Assembly: GCA_005790965.1 (NCBI GenBank)
Contig: SXTL01000026.1
Coordinates: 1 to 17,125 of the forward strand
Length of the DNA: 17,125 nucleotides
Reading direction: 5' to 3'
DNA from: Burkholderiales bacterium
GTDB lineage: Bacteria; Pseudomonadota; Gammaproteobacteria; Burkholderiales; Thiobacillaceae
A program made the position numbers and the translations under genes. Below, in pieces: positions 6,981-14,084 of the stretch (positions within the stretch are counted from its first letter, which is position 1; every line of letters begins with the position of its first letter). The notes below the pieces were generated by a model. The model did no database searches, was not told the origin of the DNA, and saw only the letters and a list, made by a program, of their open reading frames with translations.

Positions 6981-7011
6981 AGGGGCCGGTCGATGACCGG
7001 CCTCTTTTTTT
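6981..7011 (+). terminator. Strong rho-independent terminator after the octaheme reductase gene
   Basis: An 11-bp stem (6981-6991 with 6995-7005, one G-U pair) closes a 3-base GAT loop. It is followed directly by a run of seven T (7005-7011). It lies 15 bases after the onr stop and closes the fccA-fccB-onr unit, isolating it from the ccm operon. Confidence 0.9.
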
Positions 7012-7135
7012 GAGCGGCGATCGCGTCTGCCGGGAGAGACCCGGGCGGCCCTAGTCGCTTGTTTGAGACAATACATGGAGCCCCATGCGGTTTCCGGTTA
7101 TCCTCCACGAACATTTATTCTCTAACCCTTGGTTG

Positions 7136-7804
7136 ATGCAACTTTCGGCTCATGATTTGACCTGTCAACGCGGCGATCGGCTGCTTTTTTCAGGCTTGCA
7201 GATGGATCTGCAGGCCGGCCAGTTGTTGCTGGTACAGGGGGGAAATGGGCGTGGAAAGACCAGCTTTCTTAGGCTGTTAAGTGGATTGTCGCAACCTGAG
7301 GCGGGGGAGGTGCGCTGGAACGGTGAATCCATCGACCGGGTTCGCGAGACCTATCAGCAGAGCATGGTGTATCTGGCACATGCCAACGGGGTCAAGGACG
7401 ACTTGACGCCGGTCGAGAATGTCCAGATTTATGCGGGGTTGCGGGGCCAAAAGCGGGTGCCGGCGGAGATAGAGCCGGTTTTGGTTCGCATGGGATTGGC
7501 GGCATGCCTGGATTTGCCGGCCCGGGTTTTGTCCTTTGGTCAGCGCCGTCGGGTGGCGTTGGCCGGTCTGCTGGTTTCCGGTGCCCTATTGTGGATTCTC
7601 GACGAGCCGTTGACCGGGCTGGATGTACGCGGGGTGGCGGAGGTAGAGACCTTGCTACGCGAACATGTGCAGGCGGGTGGCATGGTGGTGATGACCACAC
7701 ACCAGCCGCTGCGCTTGCAGGGGGTGGACACGGTAATGTTGCAGATCGGTCCGGTCATGCAGGTCGATGGTTCGGTGTCTGCGCCTGCGAATGAGGCGGC
7801 ATAG
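7136..7804 (+). CDS. ccmA: Cytochrome c maturation ATP-binding protein CcmA
   Basis: ATPase of the CcmABCD complex, which releases heme-loaded CcmE from CcmC on the cytoplasmic side of the membrane. From the ATG at 7136 it has 222 residues. Walker A is GGNGRGKT at 35-42, the ABC signature is LSFGQRRRVALAG, Walker B is LLWILDEPLTGLD, and the switch histidine is in MTTHQP. The start is a judgement. Position 7136 matches where family members begin (MQLSAHDLTC) but has no ribosome site. An in-frame ATG at 7085 has GGAG four bases upstream and would add 17 residues with no family counterpart and an unusual codon mix. It is the first gene of the ccm operon, 125 bases after the terminator; no clear promoter was found. 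Confidence 0.92.
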   Translation: MQLSAHDLTCQRGDRLLFSGLQMDLQAGQLLLVQGGNGRGKTSFLRLLSGLSQPEAGEVRWNGESIDRVRETYQQSMVYLAHANGVKDDLTPVENVQIYAGLRGQKRVPAEIEPVLVRMGLAACLDLPARVLSFGQRRRVALAGLLVSGALLWILDEPLTGLDVRGVAEVETLLREHVQAGGMVVMTTHQPLRLQGVDTVMLQIGPVMQVDGSVSAPANEAA

Positions 7805-7807
7805 GTT

Positions 7808-8476
7808 ATGTGGCGCTTCCTGCTTACCGTTATTCGTCGCGACCTCCTTCTGGCGGCGCGCCGCAAGGGCGACTGGCTGACTTCGCAGTTCTTCTTTGTT
7901 ATGGTGGTGAGTATGTTCCCGCTGGGCATTGGGGCTGACCCCGAGCAGTTGCGCCGGGTAGCGGGCGGGGTGCTGTGGGTGGCGGCCTTGTTGGCCAGCT
8001 TGCTGTCGCTGCAGCGGCTCTATGCCGATGATCATCGCGATGGCAGCCTCGAGCAGATGCTGCTGTCGCCCCAGCCGGCGCTGATCTTGGCACTAGGTAA
8101 GGCGATTGCACATTGGCTGATTTTTGGCCTGCCGCTTTTGGTGATCGCGCCCCTGCTGGGGCTGCAGTTTGCCCTGCCACCAGACGCGATTGGCACGCTC
8201 GTGATTGCGTTGGCGATCGGCACCCCGGTACTTTCCTTGCTGGGTGGCGTGGGAGCGGCGCTGACCTTGGGCTTGCGTGGGGGCGGCACCCTGTTGACCT
8301 TGTTGATCCTGCCCCTGTATGTTCCAGCCCTGATCTTTGGGGCCGGGGCTGTGGACGGGGTTTTGGCCGGGTTGGGTGCCGAGGCGCAACTTTCGCTGCT
8401 GGGGGCCTTTATGGGCCTGTGCCTGTTGCTGGCGCCTTGGGTGACCGGGGCGGCCCTGCGGGTCTCGGTGGATTGA
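7808..8476 (+). CDS. ccmB: Heme exporter membrane protein CcmB
   Basis: Membrane partner of CcmA in the CcmABCD complex, which frees holo-CcmE for heme delivery. The protein has 222 residues, the standard length, with a basic cytoplasmic N-terminus (VIRRDLLLAARRKGDW) and about six hydrophobic segments. Family features seen are the early RRKGDWL-type stretch and the DGSLEQMLLSP segment near residue 80. It starts 3 bases after the ccmA stop with only a weak purine-rich region upstream, so coupling to ccmA translation is likely. The gene has no break or unusual insertion. Confidence 0.92.
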   Translation: MWRFLLTVIRRDLLLAARRKGDWLTSQFFFVMVVSMFPLGIGADPEQLRRVAGGVLWVAALLASLLSLQRLYADDHRDGSLEQMLLSPQPALILALGKAIAHWLIFGLPLLVIAPLLGLQFALPPDAIGTLVIALAIGTPVLSLLGGVGAALTLGLRGGGTLLTLLILPLYVPALIFGAGAVDGVLAGLGAEAQLSLLGAFMGLCLLLAPWVTGAALRVSVD

Positions 8477-8498
8477 AGATAAATAAGGATTGAGTTGC

Positions 8499-9239
8499 AT
8501 GAACCTATATCACTACGCAGCCCCCGCGACTTTTTATCGCCTAGCCGGACGCTGGACGCCTTGGTTTGCGTGGGGCGCGGGGCTTCTCACCGGCATCGGC
8601 CTTTACATCAGTTTCTTCGTTGCACCGACCGATTTTCAGCAGGGCGAGGCCTATCGCATCATTTTCATCCATGTCCCGGCCGCTTGGATGTCAATGTTCA
8701 TCTATCTGGTCATGGCCTTTTGGTGCGCCATCGGTTTGGCCTTCAATACCCGGCTGTCCTTCCTGATGGCACGCGCCCTGGCTCCGACTGGGGCGCTGTT
8801 CTGTTTTCTGGCACTGTGGACCGGTGCCCTGTGGGGCAAGCCGATGTGGGGCGCCTGGTGGGTCTGGGATGCGCGCTTGACCTCGCAACTGATCCTGCTC
8901 TTTCTCTATGTGGGCATCATGGCCTTGTGGGCTGCGATTGATGACCCGAAGCGCGGCGATCGTGCCGGGGCGCTCTTGATTCTGGTCGGTGCTGTTAATG
9001 TGCCGATCATCTATTTTTCGGTAAAGTGGTGGAACACCTTGCATCAGGGTTCGTCCATCAACCTCACGAAGGCACCTTCCATGGCGACGATTATGTTGGT
9101 GGGCATGCTAGTGATGGCCATTGCGGCCTGGCTCTATACCATTGCGGTTGCTTTAGTGCGGGTGCGGGGTTTGATTTTGGAACGGGAACGCCATACGGAT
9201 TGGGCGCAAGAGGCCATGAAGGCCCTGAAGGAGGCATGA
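8499..9239 (+). CDS. ccmC: Heme-handling membrane protein CcmC (WWD family)
   Basis: Presents heme at the periplasmic face and loads it onto CcmE. The protein has 246 residues with six predicted membrane helices. The WWD motif is intact: WGAWWVWDARLTS begins at residue 117. The two external heme-ligand histidines are His58 (IFIHVPAAW) and His182 (WWNTLHQGSS), close to His60 and His184 of E. coli CcmC. The ATG at 8499 was chosen because AGGA lies 9 bases upstream; a TTG three codons earlier lacks a site. It is 22 bases downstream of ccmB, the largest internal gap in the operon. Confidence 0.95.
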   Translation: MNLYHYAAPATFYRLAGRWTPWFAWGAGLLTGIGLYISFFVAPTDFQQGEAYRIIFIHVPAAWMSMFIYLVMAFWCAIGLAFNTRLSFLMARALAPTGALFCFLALWTGALWGKPMWGAWWVWDARLTSQLILLFLYVGIMALWAAIDDPKRGDRAGALLILVGAVNVPIIYFSVKWWNTLHQGSSINLTKAPSMATIMLVGMLVMAIAAWLYTIAVALVRVRGLILERERHTDWAQEAMKALKEA

Positions 9240-9412
9240 TGGTGTGGCAAAGCGGGACTGAATTCTGGTCCATGGGCGGATATGGGTTGTATGTCTGGGG
9301 CTCGTTCGGCGTAACGGGGTTGGGTGTGGCTCTGGAAGTTTGGTTGTTGCGGCGTGGGCAACGGTCGTTGCTTAACCGGTTGCAGCGCATGCAACGCTGG
9401 GAGGCGCAATGA
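9239..9412 (+). CDS. ccmD: Small membrane protein CcmD
   Basis: Small subunit of CcmABCD that stabilises CcmC and CcmE and is needed to release holo-CcmE. It has 57 residues. An N-terminal FWSMGGYGLYVW stretch leads into one membrane helix (about residues 13-35), followed by a very basic tail (LLRRGQRSLLNRLQRMQRW), the typical CcmD layout. It overlaps the end of ccmC. The ATG at 9239 stands 4 bases after AAGGAGG; the ATG at 9236 is only 1 base away and is less likely. Its stop overlaps the ccmE start as ATGA. Confidence 0.88.
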   Translation: MVWQSGTEFWSMGGYGLYVWGSFGVTGLGVALEVWLLRRGQRSLLNRLQRMQRWEAQ

Positions 9413-9855
9413 AACCCCGGCACAAAAAATTATTAGCGATCGGCGTGGTCGTGGCCGTGTTGGGTATTGTGGTCATGCTGGTGCTCAATGCCTTTCGGAG
9501 CAATCTGGTGTTCTTCTTTTCGCCCACCGAGGTGGCGGCAGGAAAAGCGCCCAAGGATCGCGCCTTCCGGATTGGCGGTTTGGTCGAAATGGGCAGTATC
9601 CAGCGCAGCGGGGACGGCATGACGCTGACTTTTAAGGTGACGGATACGGCAAACAGCATTCCCGTTACCTATCAGGGAGTCGTGCCGGACCTGTTCAAGG
9701 AAGGCAAGGGGGCCGTGGCCGAAGGCCGCATCGGTACAGACGGCCGCTTTACTGCGACGACGGTGCTCGCCAAACATGATGAGAACTATATGCCGCCCGA
9801 GGCCGCGAGTGCGATTGAGCAGGCGCAGAAGGCGAAAGCCACTTTGAAGGAGTAA
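9409..9855 (+). CDS. ccmE: Periplasmic heme chaperone CcmE
   Basis: Binds heme covalently and carries it from CcmC to the CcmFH attachment complex. It has 148 residues with a basic N-terminus, one membrane anchor (about 8-28) and a beta-barrel domain. The heme-binding motif is LAKHDENYMPPE, with His123 as the covalent ligand and Tyr127 as the likely axial ligand (His130 and Tyr134 in E. coli). The DENY form is the ordinary proteobacterial type, not the CxxxY variant. The start overlaps the ccmD stop (ATGA), and GGAGG lies just upstream. Confidence 0.95.
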   Translation: MKPRHKKLLAIGVVVAVLGIVVMLVLNAFRSNLVFFFSPTEVAAGKAPKDRAFRIGGLVEMGSIQRSGDGMTLTFKVTDTANSIPVTYQGVVPDLFKEGKGAVAEGRIGTDGRFTATTVLAKHDENYMPPEAASAIEQAQKAKATLKE

Positions 9856-9858
9856 AGA

Positions 9859-11793
9859 ATGATCCCTGAAATTGGCCATTTTGCCCTTGTCCTGGCGCTG
9901 CTCTTGGCGTTGGTTCAATCCGTCCTGCCGTTGATTGGCGCCCAGACCGGCAACGCGCGTTTTCTCGCGGTGGCCCGACCGGCGGCGCAGGCGCAGTTTC
10001 TGTTTGTTGTGTTGGCCTACGCCTGCTTGGTGACGGCCTTTCTGCAGAATGATTTCTCGGTCCGCAATGTGGCGATGAACTCCTTCTCGCAACTGCCGGC
10101 CGTGTATCGTTTCACGGCCTCCTGGGGCTCGCATGAAGGCTCCATGCTGCTGTGGGCGCTGATCCTCGCCTTTTGGACCATGGCGGTCAGCGTCCTGTCA
10201 CGCCGTCTGCCGGAAGATATGGCGGCGCGCGTGATCGGCATCATGGGTCTAATCTCGGTGGGTTTTCTGGCCTTCCTGCTCTTTACCTCCAACCCCTTTG
10301 ATCGCCTGCTGCCGGCCCCGCCGGATGGGCGTGATTTGAATCCGTTGTTGCAGGATCCGGGCATGGTCCTGCACCCGCCGATGCTCTACATGGGCTATGT
10401 CGGTTTCTCGGTGGCCTTTGCCTTTGCCATTGCGGCCCTTCTCTCCGGCAAACTGGACGCGGCTTGGGCGCGTTGGTCGCGGCCATGGACCACGGTGGCA
10501 TGGACTTTCCTCACCATGGGTATTGCGCTGGGCAGTTGGTGGGCCTATATCGAATTAGGCTGGGGCGGCTGGTGGTTCTTGGATCCAACCGAAAACGCCT
10601 CGTTCATGCCTTGGCTGGCCGGTACGGCCTTGATCCACTCGTTGGCGGTGACCGAGAAGCGCGGGGTCTTCAAGTCCTGGACCGTTCTCTTGGCCATTAC
10701 GGCTTTCTCTTTGTCTTTGCTGGGGACCTTCTTGGTGCGTTCCGGGGTGCTTTCCTCGGTGCACGCCTTCGCCACTGATCCGGCGCGCGGTGCCTTTATC
10801 CTTGGTTTCCTGGCGCTGGTGATTGGCGGCTCCTTGTTGCTTTACGCCCTGCGTGCCCCGACCATGCTCGGCAGTGCGCGCTTCGCGGCGTTTTCGCGGG
10901 AGTCTTTGCTGCTGGCCAACAATGTGGTGCTGGTCTCGGCCTTGGGTTCGGTTCTGCTGGGCACCCTGTACCCGCTCTTCCTCGATGCCCTTGGTATGGG
11001 CAAGATCTCGGTGGGCGCACCCTATTTCAATGCCGTCTTCGTGCCGCTCATGGTGCCGGTTCTGTTCCTCATGGCCGTGGGCCCGCTGACCCGTTGGAAG
11101 GGCGCCAGTTTGCCTGACATAGTGGTGCGTCTGCGGCTGGCCTTTGCCGTGGCGGTGATCGCGGCGGTGGCAGTCCCGCTGGCGGCGGGCGAGTTCAAGC
11201 CCTGGGTGGCCTTGGGCGTGGGCCTAGCGGTGTGGATTGTCTACGGCGTGGCGCTGGGTTTTGCCGATCGACTGAAACATGGCGGTAATCTGTTGGCGCT
11301 GCCGCGGGGTTTCTGGGGCATGCAACTCGCCCACTTGTCGATGGCCGTCGGCATTGTCGGTATCGCGCTGGTTTCCGGTTATGAGGGCGAACGCAATGTA
11401 AAGATGGCGGTCGGCGATACGGCGCAGCTTGCCGGCTATACCTTCACTTTTAAGGGCGCTGAGGCCTATGAGGGTCCCAATTTCCACGCGGCACGCGGAC
11501 ATCTGGTGGTCAAATCGGCGAGCGGTTCGGAATTCACTCTGCGCCCCGAAAAGCGTCTCTATAACGCTGGGGGCATGCCGATGACCGAGGCTGGCATCAA
11601 CTACGGCGTGCTGCGTGACATTTATGTGGCGATGGGCGAAGAGATCGAGCCGCAGGTCTGGACCATCCGCTTGTTTTACAAACCCTTCATTGATTGGCTG
11701 TGGTTTGCGGCGGCGCTGATGGCTCTGGGGGGGGCTTTGGCGGCCTCTGACCGGCGTTACCGTATTGCCCTAAAAGACAAGGCGGCCGCATGA
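9859..11793 (+). CDS. ccmF: Cytochrome c heme lyase subunit CcmF (WWD family)
   Basis: Core membrane subunit of the heme-attachment complex, transferring heme from CcmE to apocytochrome CXXCH sites. The protein has 644 residues with many membrane helices. The conserved histidines are His172 (LHPPMLYMG), His260 (TALIHSL), His302 (SVHAFATDP) and His492 (MQLAHLS), corresponding to E. coli 173, 261, 303 and 491. The WWD motif reads WGGWWFLDPTENA from residue 235. Leu241 (TTG at 10579-10581) stands where the family usually has Trp, and Thr replaces the usual Val. The periplasmic domain lies between the last helices (about 500-610). It starts 3 bases after ccmE, with AAGGAG at 9847-9852. Confidence 0.95.
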   Translation: MIPEIGHFALVLALLLALVQSVLPLIGAQTGNARFLAVARPAAQAQFLFVVLAYACLVTAFLQNDFSVRNVAMNSFSQLPAVYRFTASWGSHEGSMLLWALILAFWTMAVSVLSRRLPEDMAARVIGIMGLISVGFLAFLLFTSNPFDRLLPAPPDGRDLNPLLQDPGMVLHPPMLYMGYVGFSVAFAFAIAALLSGKLDAAWARWSRPWTTVAWTFLTMGIALGSWWAYIELGWGGWWFLDPTENASFMPWLAGTALIHSLAVTEKRGVFKSWTVLLAITAFSLSLLGTFLVRSGVLSSVHAFATDPARGAFILGFLALVIGGSLLLYALRAPTMLGSARFAAFSRESLLLANNVVLVSALGSVLLGTLYPLFLDALGMGKISVGAPYFNAVFVPLMVPVLFLMAVGPLTRWKGASLPDIVVRLRLAFAVAVIAAVAVPLAAGEFKPWVALGVGLAVWIVYGVALGFADRLKHGGNLLALPRGFWGMQLAHLSMAVGIVGIALVSGYEGERNVKMAVGDTAQLAGYTFTFKGAEAYEGPNFHAARGHLVVKSASGSEFTLRPEKRLYNAGGMPMTEAGINYGVLRDIYVAMGEEIEPQVWTIRLFYKPFIDWLWFAAALMALGGALAASDRRYRIALKDKAAA

Positions 11794-12311
11794 ACAAGCG
11801 CCTTATCCCCCTGATTGTTTTCCTGGTCCTGGCGGTCTTTTTCGCCATCGGCCTGACCAAGAACCCGCGTGAGGTTCCCTCGCCCTTCATCGATAAGCCC
11901 GCCCCGGCCTTCCGTCTGCCGGAAGTCGGTAACCCGGCCCAGACCTTTGGCCCGGAAGAGATGCGTGGCCAGGTCTGGATGCTCAATGTCTGGGCGCCGT
12001 GGTGCGTGTCGTGTCGGCAGGAACATGGTGTGCTGATGCAGCTGCAGGCACAGGGTGTCAAACTGGTTGGCCTCAACTGGAAAGACAAGGATCGCGAGGC
12101 CGCGGCGCTTTTGGCCCGCTTGGGTAGTCCTTACCTCAGCACAGTGGATGATTTGGATGGCCGCGTCGGCATCGACTATGGTGTGACCGGAACGCCAGAG
12201 ACCTTCGTCATCGACAAGGGCGGGATCATCCGCTTCAAGCAGACCGGGCCGATTAGCGAAGAGGTCTGGAAGGAAAAACTCGAACCGATGTTGAAGGAGT
12301 TGGCGCGATGA
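11790..12311 (+). CDS. ccmG: Thiol:disulfide oxidoreductase CcmG/DsbE
   Basis: Membrane-anchored periplasmic thioredoxin that keeps apocytochrome CXXCH cysteines reduced before heme attachment. It has 173 residues with a signal anchor at about 5-22. The thioredoxin motif is WCVSC with Cys72 and Cys75 (WCPTC is usual in E. coli). The acidic GVTGTPETF loop with cis-proline Pro136 follows. LPEVGNPAQ near residue 43 begins the fold as in DsbE. The start overlaps the ccmF stop as ATGA, and the end overlaps ccmH the same way. Confidence 0.95.
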   Translation: MNKRLIPLIVFLVLAVFFAIGLTKNPREVPSPFIDKPAPAFRLPEVGNPAQTFGPEEMRGQVWMLNVWAPWCVSCRQEHGVLMQLQAQGVKLVGLNWKDKDREAAALLARLGSPYLSTVDDLDGRVGIDYGVTGTPETFVIDKGGIIRFKQTGPISEEVWKEKLEPMLKELAR

Positions 12312-12763
12312 AGCGGTTGTTCATGATAGGGGTCACGCTGTTGGCCACCCAGGTCTTGGCGGGCGAGGCTCAACCGGTTGGCGAAGATCCGCAGATTGAG
12401 CAGCGTCTCAATGTGCTGGCCGAGGATCTGCGCTGCCTGGTCTGTCAAAATGAGAGTTTGGCGGGTTCGCATGCCGAGCTGGCCGAAGACCTGCGCCGCG
12501 AGATTCGCGATCAGATGAAGCAGGGCAAAGATGACAAGCAGGTGGTCGAGTATCTGGTGGCGCGCTATGGCGACTTTGTGCTCTACAAGCCGCCGTTCAA
12601 GCCTCTAACTTTGGTGCTTTGGCTAGGCCCGCTGGTGTTCCTGCTGGTGGGTGGGATCACCTGGTGGACGGTACTGAAGCGGCGTCGGGCCCAACCGGAA
12701 GGGATGGCGAATACTCAAGCACGGGCCGAAGCGGCGCGTATTCTGGAAGGAAAATCGGAATGA
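12308..12763 (+). CDS. ccmH: Cytochrome c maturation protein CcmH (CcmL-type, short form)
   Basis: Periplasmic thiol protein of the heme-attachment complex that, with CcmG, holds the apocytochrome for heme ligation. It has 151 residues: a signal peptide (1-18), the three-helix domain with the LRCLVCQNES motif (Cys43 and Cys46), and a single C-terminal membrane helix at about 101-121 followed by KRRR. This is the short form. The TPR domain fused to CcmH in E. coli is here the separate next gene. ATGA overlaps join it to both neighbours. Confidence 0.94.
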   Translation: MKRLFMIGVTLLATQVLAGEAQPVGEDPQIEQRLNVLAEDLRCLVCQNESLAGSHAELAEDLRREIRDQMKQGKDDKQVVEYLVARYGDFVLYKPPFKPLTLVLWLGPLVFLLVGGITWWTVLKRRRAQPEGMANTQARAEAARILEGKSE

Positions 12764-14055
12764 ACGAGAATCTCTGGATTTTTGTCGGTGTCGCTGTATT
12801 GGCGATGGGTATCGCACTCGTGTGGGTGTTGCCACCCTTGTTGCGTACGCCCAAGTCGCACGCCTCCGAGCGGCGGGCCATGAACATTGCGGTCTACCGC
12901 GATCAGCTCAAGGATCTCGAATCCGAGCGCGACAATGGAGCTTTGTCTGTCGAGCAGTTCGAACAGTCCAAGCGGGAACTGGAAGATCGTCTGAGCGAGG
13001 ATGCCCTGCAAGAGGCGGCCGTCGCGGCAGCGGGCGATCGGGGTGGGCGCTGGGTCGGCTGGACCGTAGCCGGTGTACTGCCGGTTCTGGCCATCGCCCT
13101 TTATGTCGTGCGGGGTGCCCCTGAGGTATTGATTCAGCCCGCTCTGGCTAGCGCCCCGGCGGCACAGGATCCTCATGCGGGTCGCGGCGATATGGCGGCT
13201 AACATGGCACAGATCGAGGCGGAGCTCGAAAAGCTGAAAAAAGCGGCTGAGGCAGACCCGAAGAATGGTCAGGCCTGGTTGAAATGGGGTATGGCCAACT
13301 TGGCCATGGAGCGTTTCCCGGTGGCGGTAGCGGCCTTGAAGAAGGCCACGGAGTTGTTGCCCAAGGAATCTGCAGTCTGGGCCCATTACGCCGAGGCCGT
13401 CGCGCTGGCCGGTAACCGAAGCCTAGAAGGTGAGCCTATCCGTCTTCTGCGGCATGCCTTGGAGCTGAATCCGCTTGAGCCCAAGGCGCTAGAACTGGCT
13501 GGTATCCACGCCTACCAGAAGGAGAATTGGGCGCAAGCGGCCTATTACTGGAAGAGCCTGATCAAGCAGATGAGTGATGAGGAAAAGCAGTCGGCCTATG
13601 GTCAGAATATCGCCGAGGCCGAACGCGAGGCGCGTGGCAAGGCTGAAGCCGGTTTGGCTGGCCTGACCCAACCGGGCAAAGAGCCGCTCAAGGCCAAGGC
13701 CAAGGCCTCAACCGGCCCCCGTATCGAGGGTCGCGTTGAGTTGGCGGCTGCGCTCAAGGACAAGGTTCGTCCTGAGGACACCATTTTTCTTTTCGCCCGT
13801 GCGGGCGAGAATGGCCCGCCTTTGGCCGTGATGAAGGCGCGGGCAAGTGCCTTGCCGTTGGTCTTTGTGCTCGATGACAGCATGGCGATGACACCGGATA
13901 TGGCGCTCTCCAAGGTGCCCGAAGTGGTGCTGGTGGCCCGGGTCAGCAAGAGCGGTCAGCCCAAACCGGCCGCAGGGGATCTGGAAGGCAAGTTGTCTGC
14001 GGTCAAGGTGGGCGCCAAGGGAGTTAAATTGGTGATCGATCGCGTGCATCCGTGA
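12760..14055 (+). CDS. ccmI: Apocytochrome c chaperone CcmI (TPR protein)
   Basis: Captures apocytochrome c C-termini and presents them to CcmFH. It has 431 residues: a membrane helix at about 5-28, a cytoplasmic coiled-coil loop (about 36-90, YRDQLKDLESERDNGAL is typical), and a second helix at about 98-117. Several TPR repeats cover roughly 150-310, with WLKWGMANLAMERFPVAV as a clear unit. A periplasmic C-terminal domain of about 105 residues follows a Lys/Ala linker (KAKAKAS). The start overlaps the ccmH stop as ATGA; an open frame continues upstream within ccmH but has no support. It is the last ccm gene, with no strong terminator after it. Confidence 0.92.
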   Translation: MNENLWIFVGVAVLAMGIALVWVLPPLLRTPKSHASERRAMNIAVYRDQLKDLESERDNGALSVEQFEQSKRELEDRLSEDALQEAAVAAAGDRGGRWVGWTVAGVLPVLAIALYVVRGAPEVLIQPALASAPAAQDPHAGRGDMAANMAQIEAELEKLKKAAEADPKNGQAWLKWGMANLAMERFPVAVAALKKATELLPKESAVWAHYAEAVALAGNRSLEGEPIRLLRHALELNPLEPKALELAGIHAYQKENWAQAAYYWKSLIKQMSDEEKQSAYGQNIAEAEREARGKAEAGLAGLTQPGKEPLKAKAKASTGPRIEGRVELAAALKDKVRPEDTIFLFARAGENGPPLAVMKARASALPLVFVLDDSMAMTPDMALSKVPEVVLVARVSKSGQPKPAAGDLEGKLSAVKVGAKGVKLVIDRVHP

Positions 14056-14084
14056 TGTAGTCGCGAACGCGAACAGGGTCCGCC

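Noticed and set aside
7075..7125. 16-codon mini-frame (ATG at 7075) before ccmA
   Set aside because: It has no ribosome site of its own and no attenuator-like run of one codon; coincidental short frames of this size are common.
7085..7135. 17-codon N-terminal extension of ccmA
   Set aside because: GGAG four bases upstream makes it possible, but CcmA family members begin at the position matching 7136 and the extra residues resemble nothing in the family. Kept as the alternative start only.
12619..12759. 47-codon upstream extension of the ccmI frame inside ccmH
   Set aside because: It overlaps the ccmH membrane helix in another frame. The ATGA overlap at 12760 fits the operon's pattern and puts the membrane helix at the N-terminus.
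14062..14079. Small hairpin TCGCG-AA-CGCGA after ccmI as a possible terminator
   Set aside because: The stem is 5 bp with a 2-base loop and no T-run follows, so it is unlikely to terminate.
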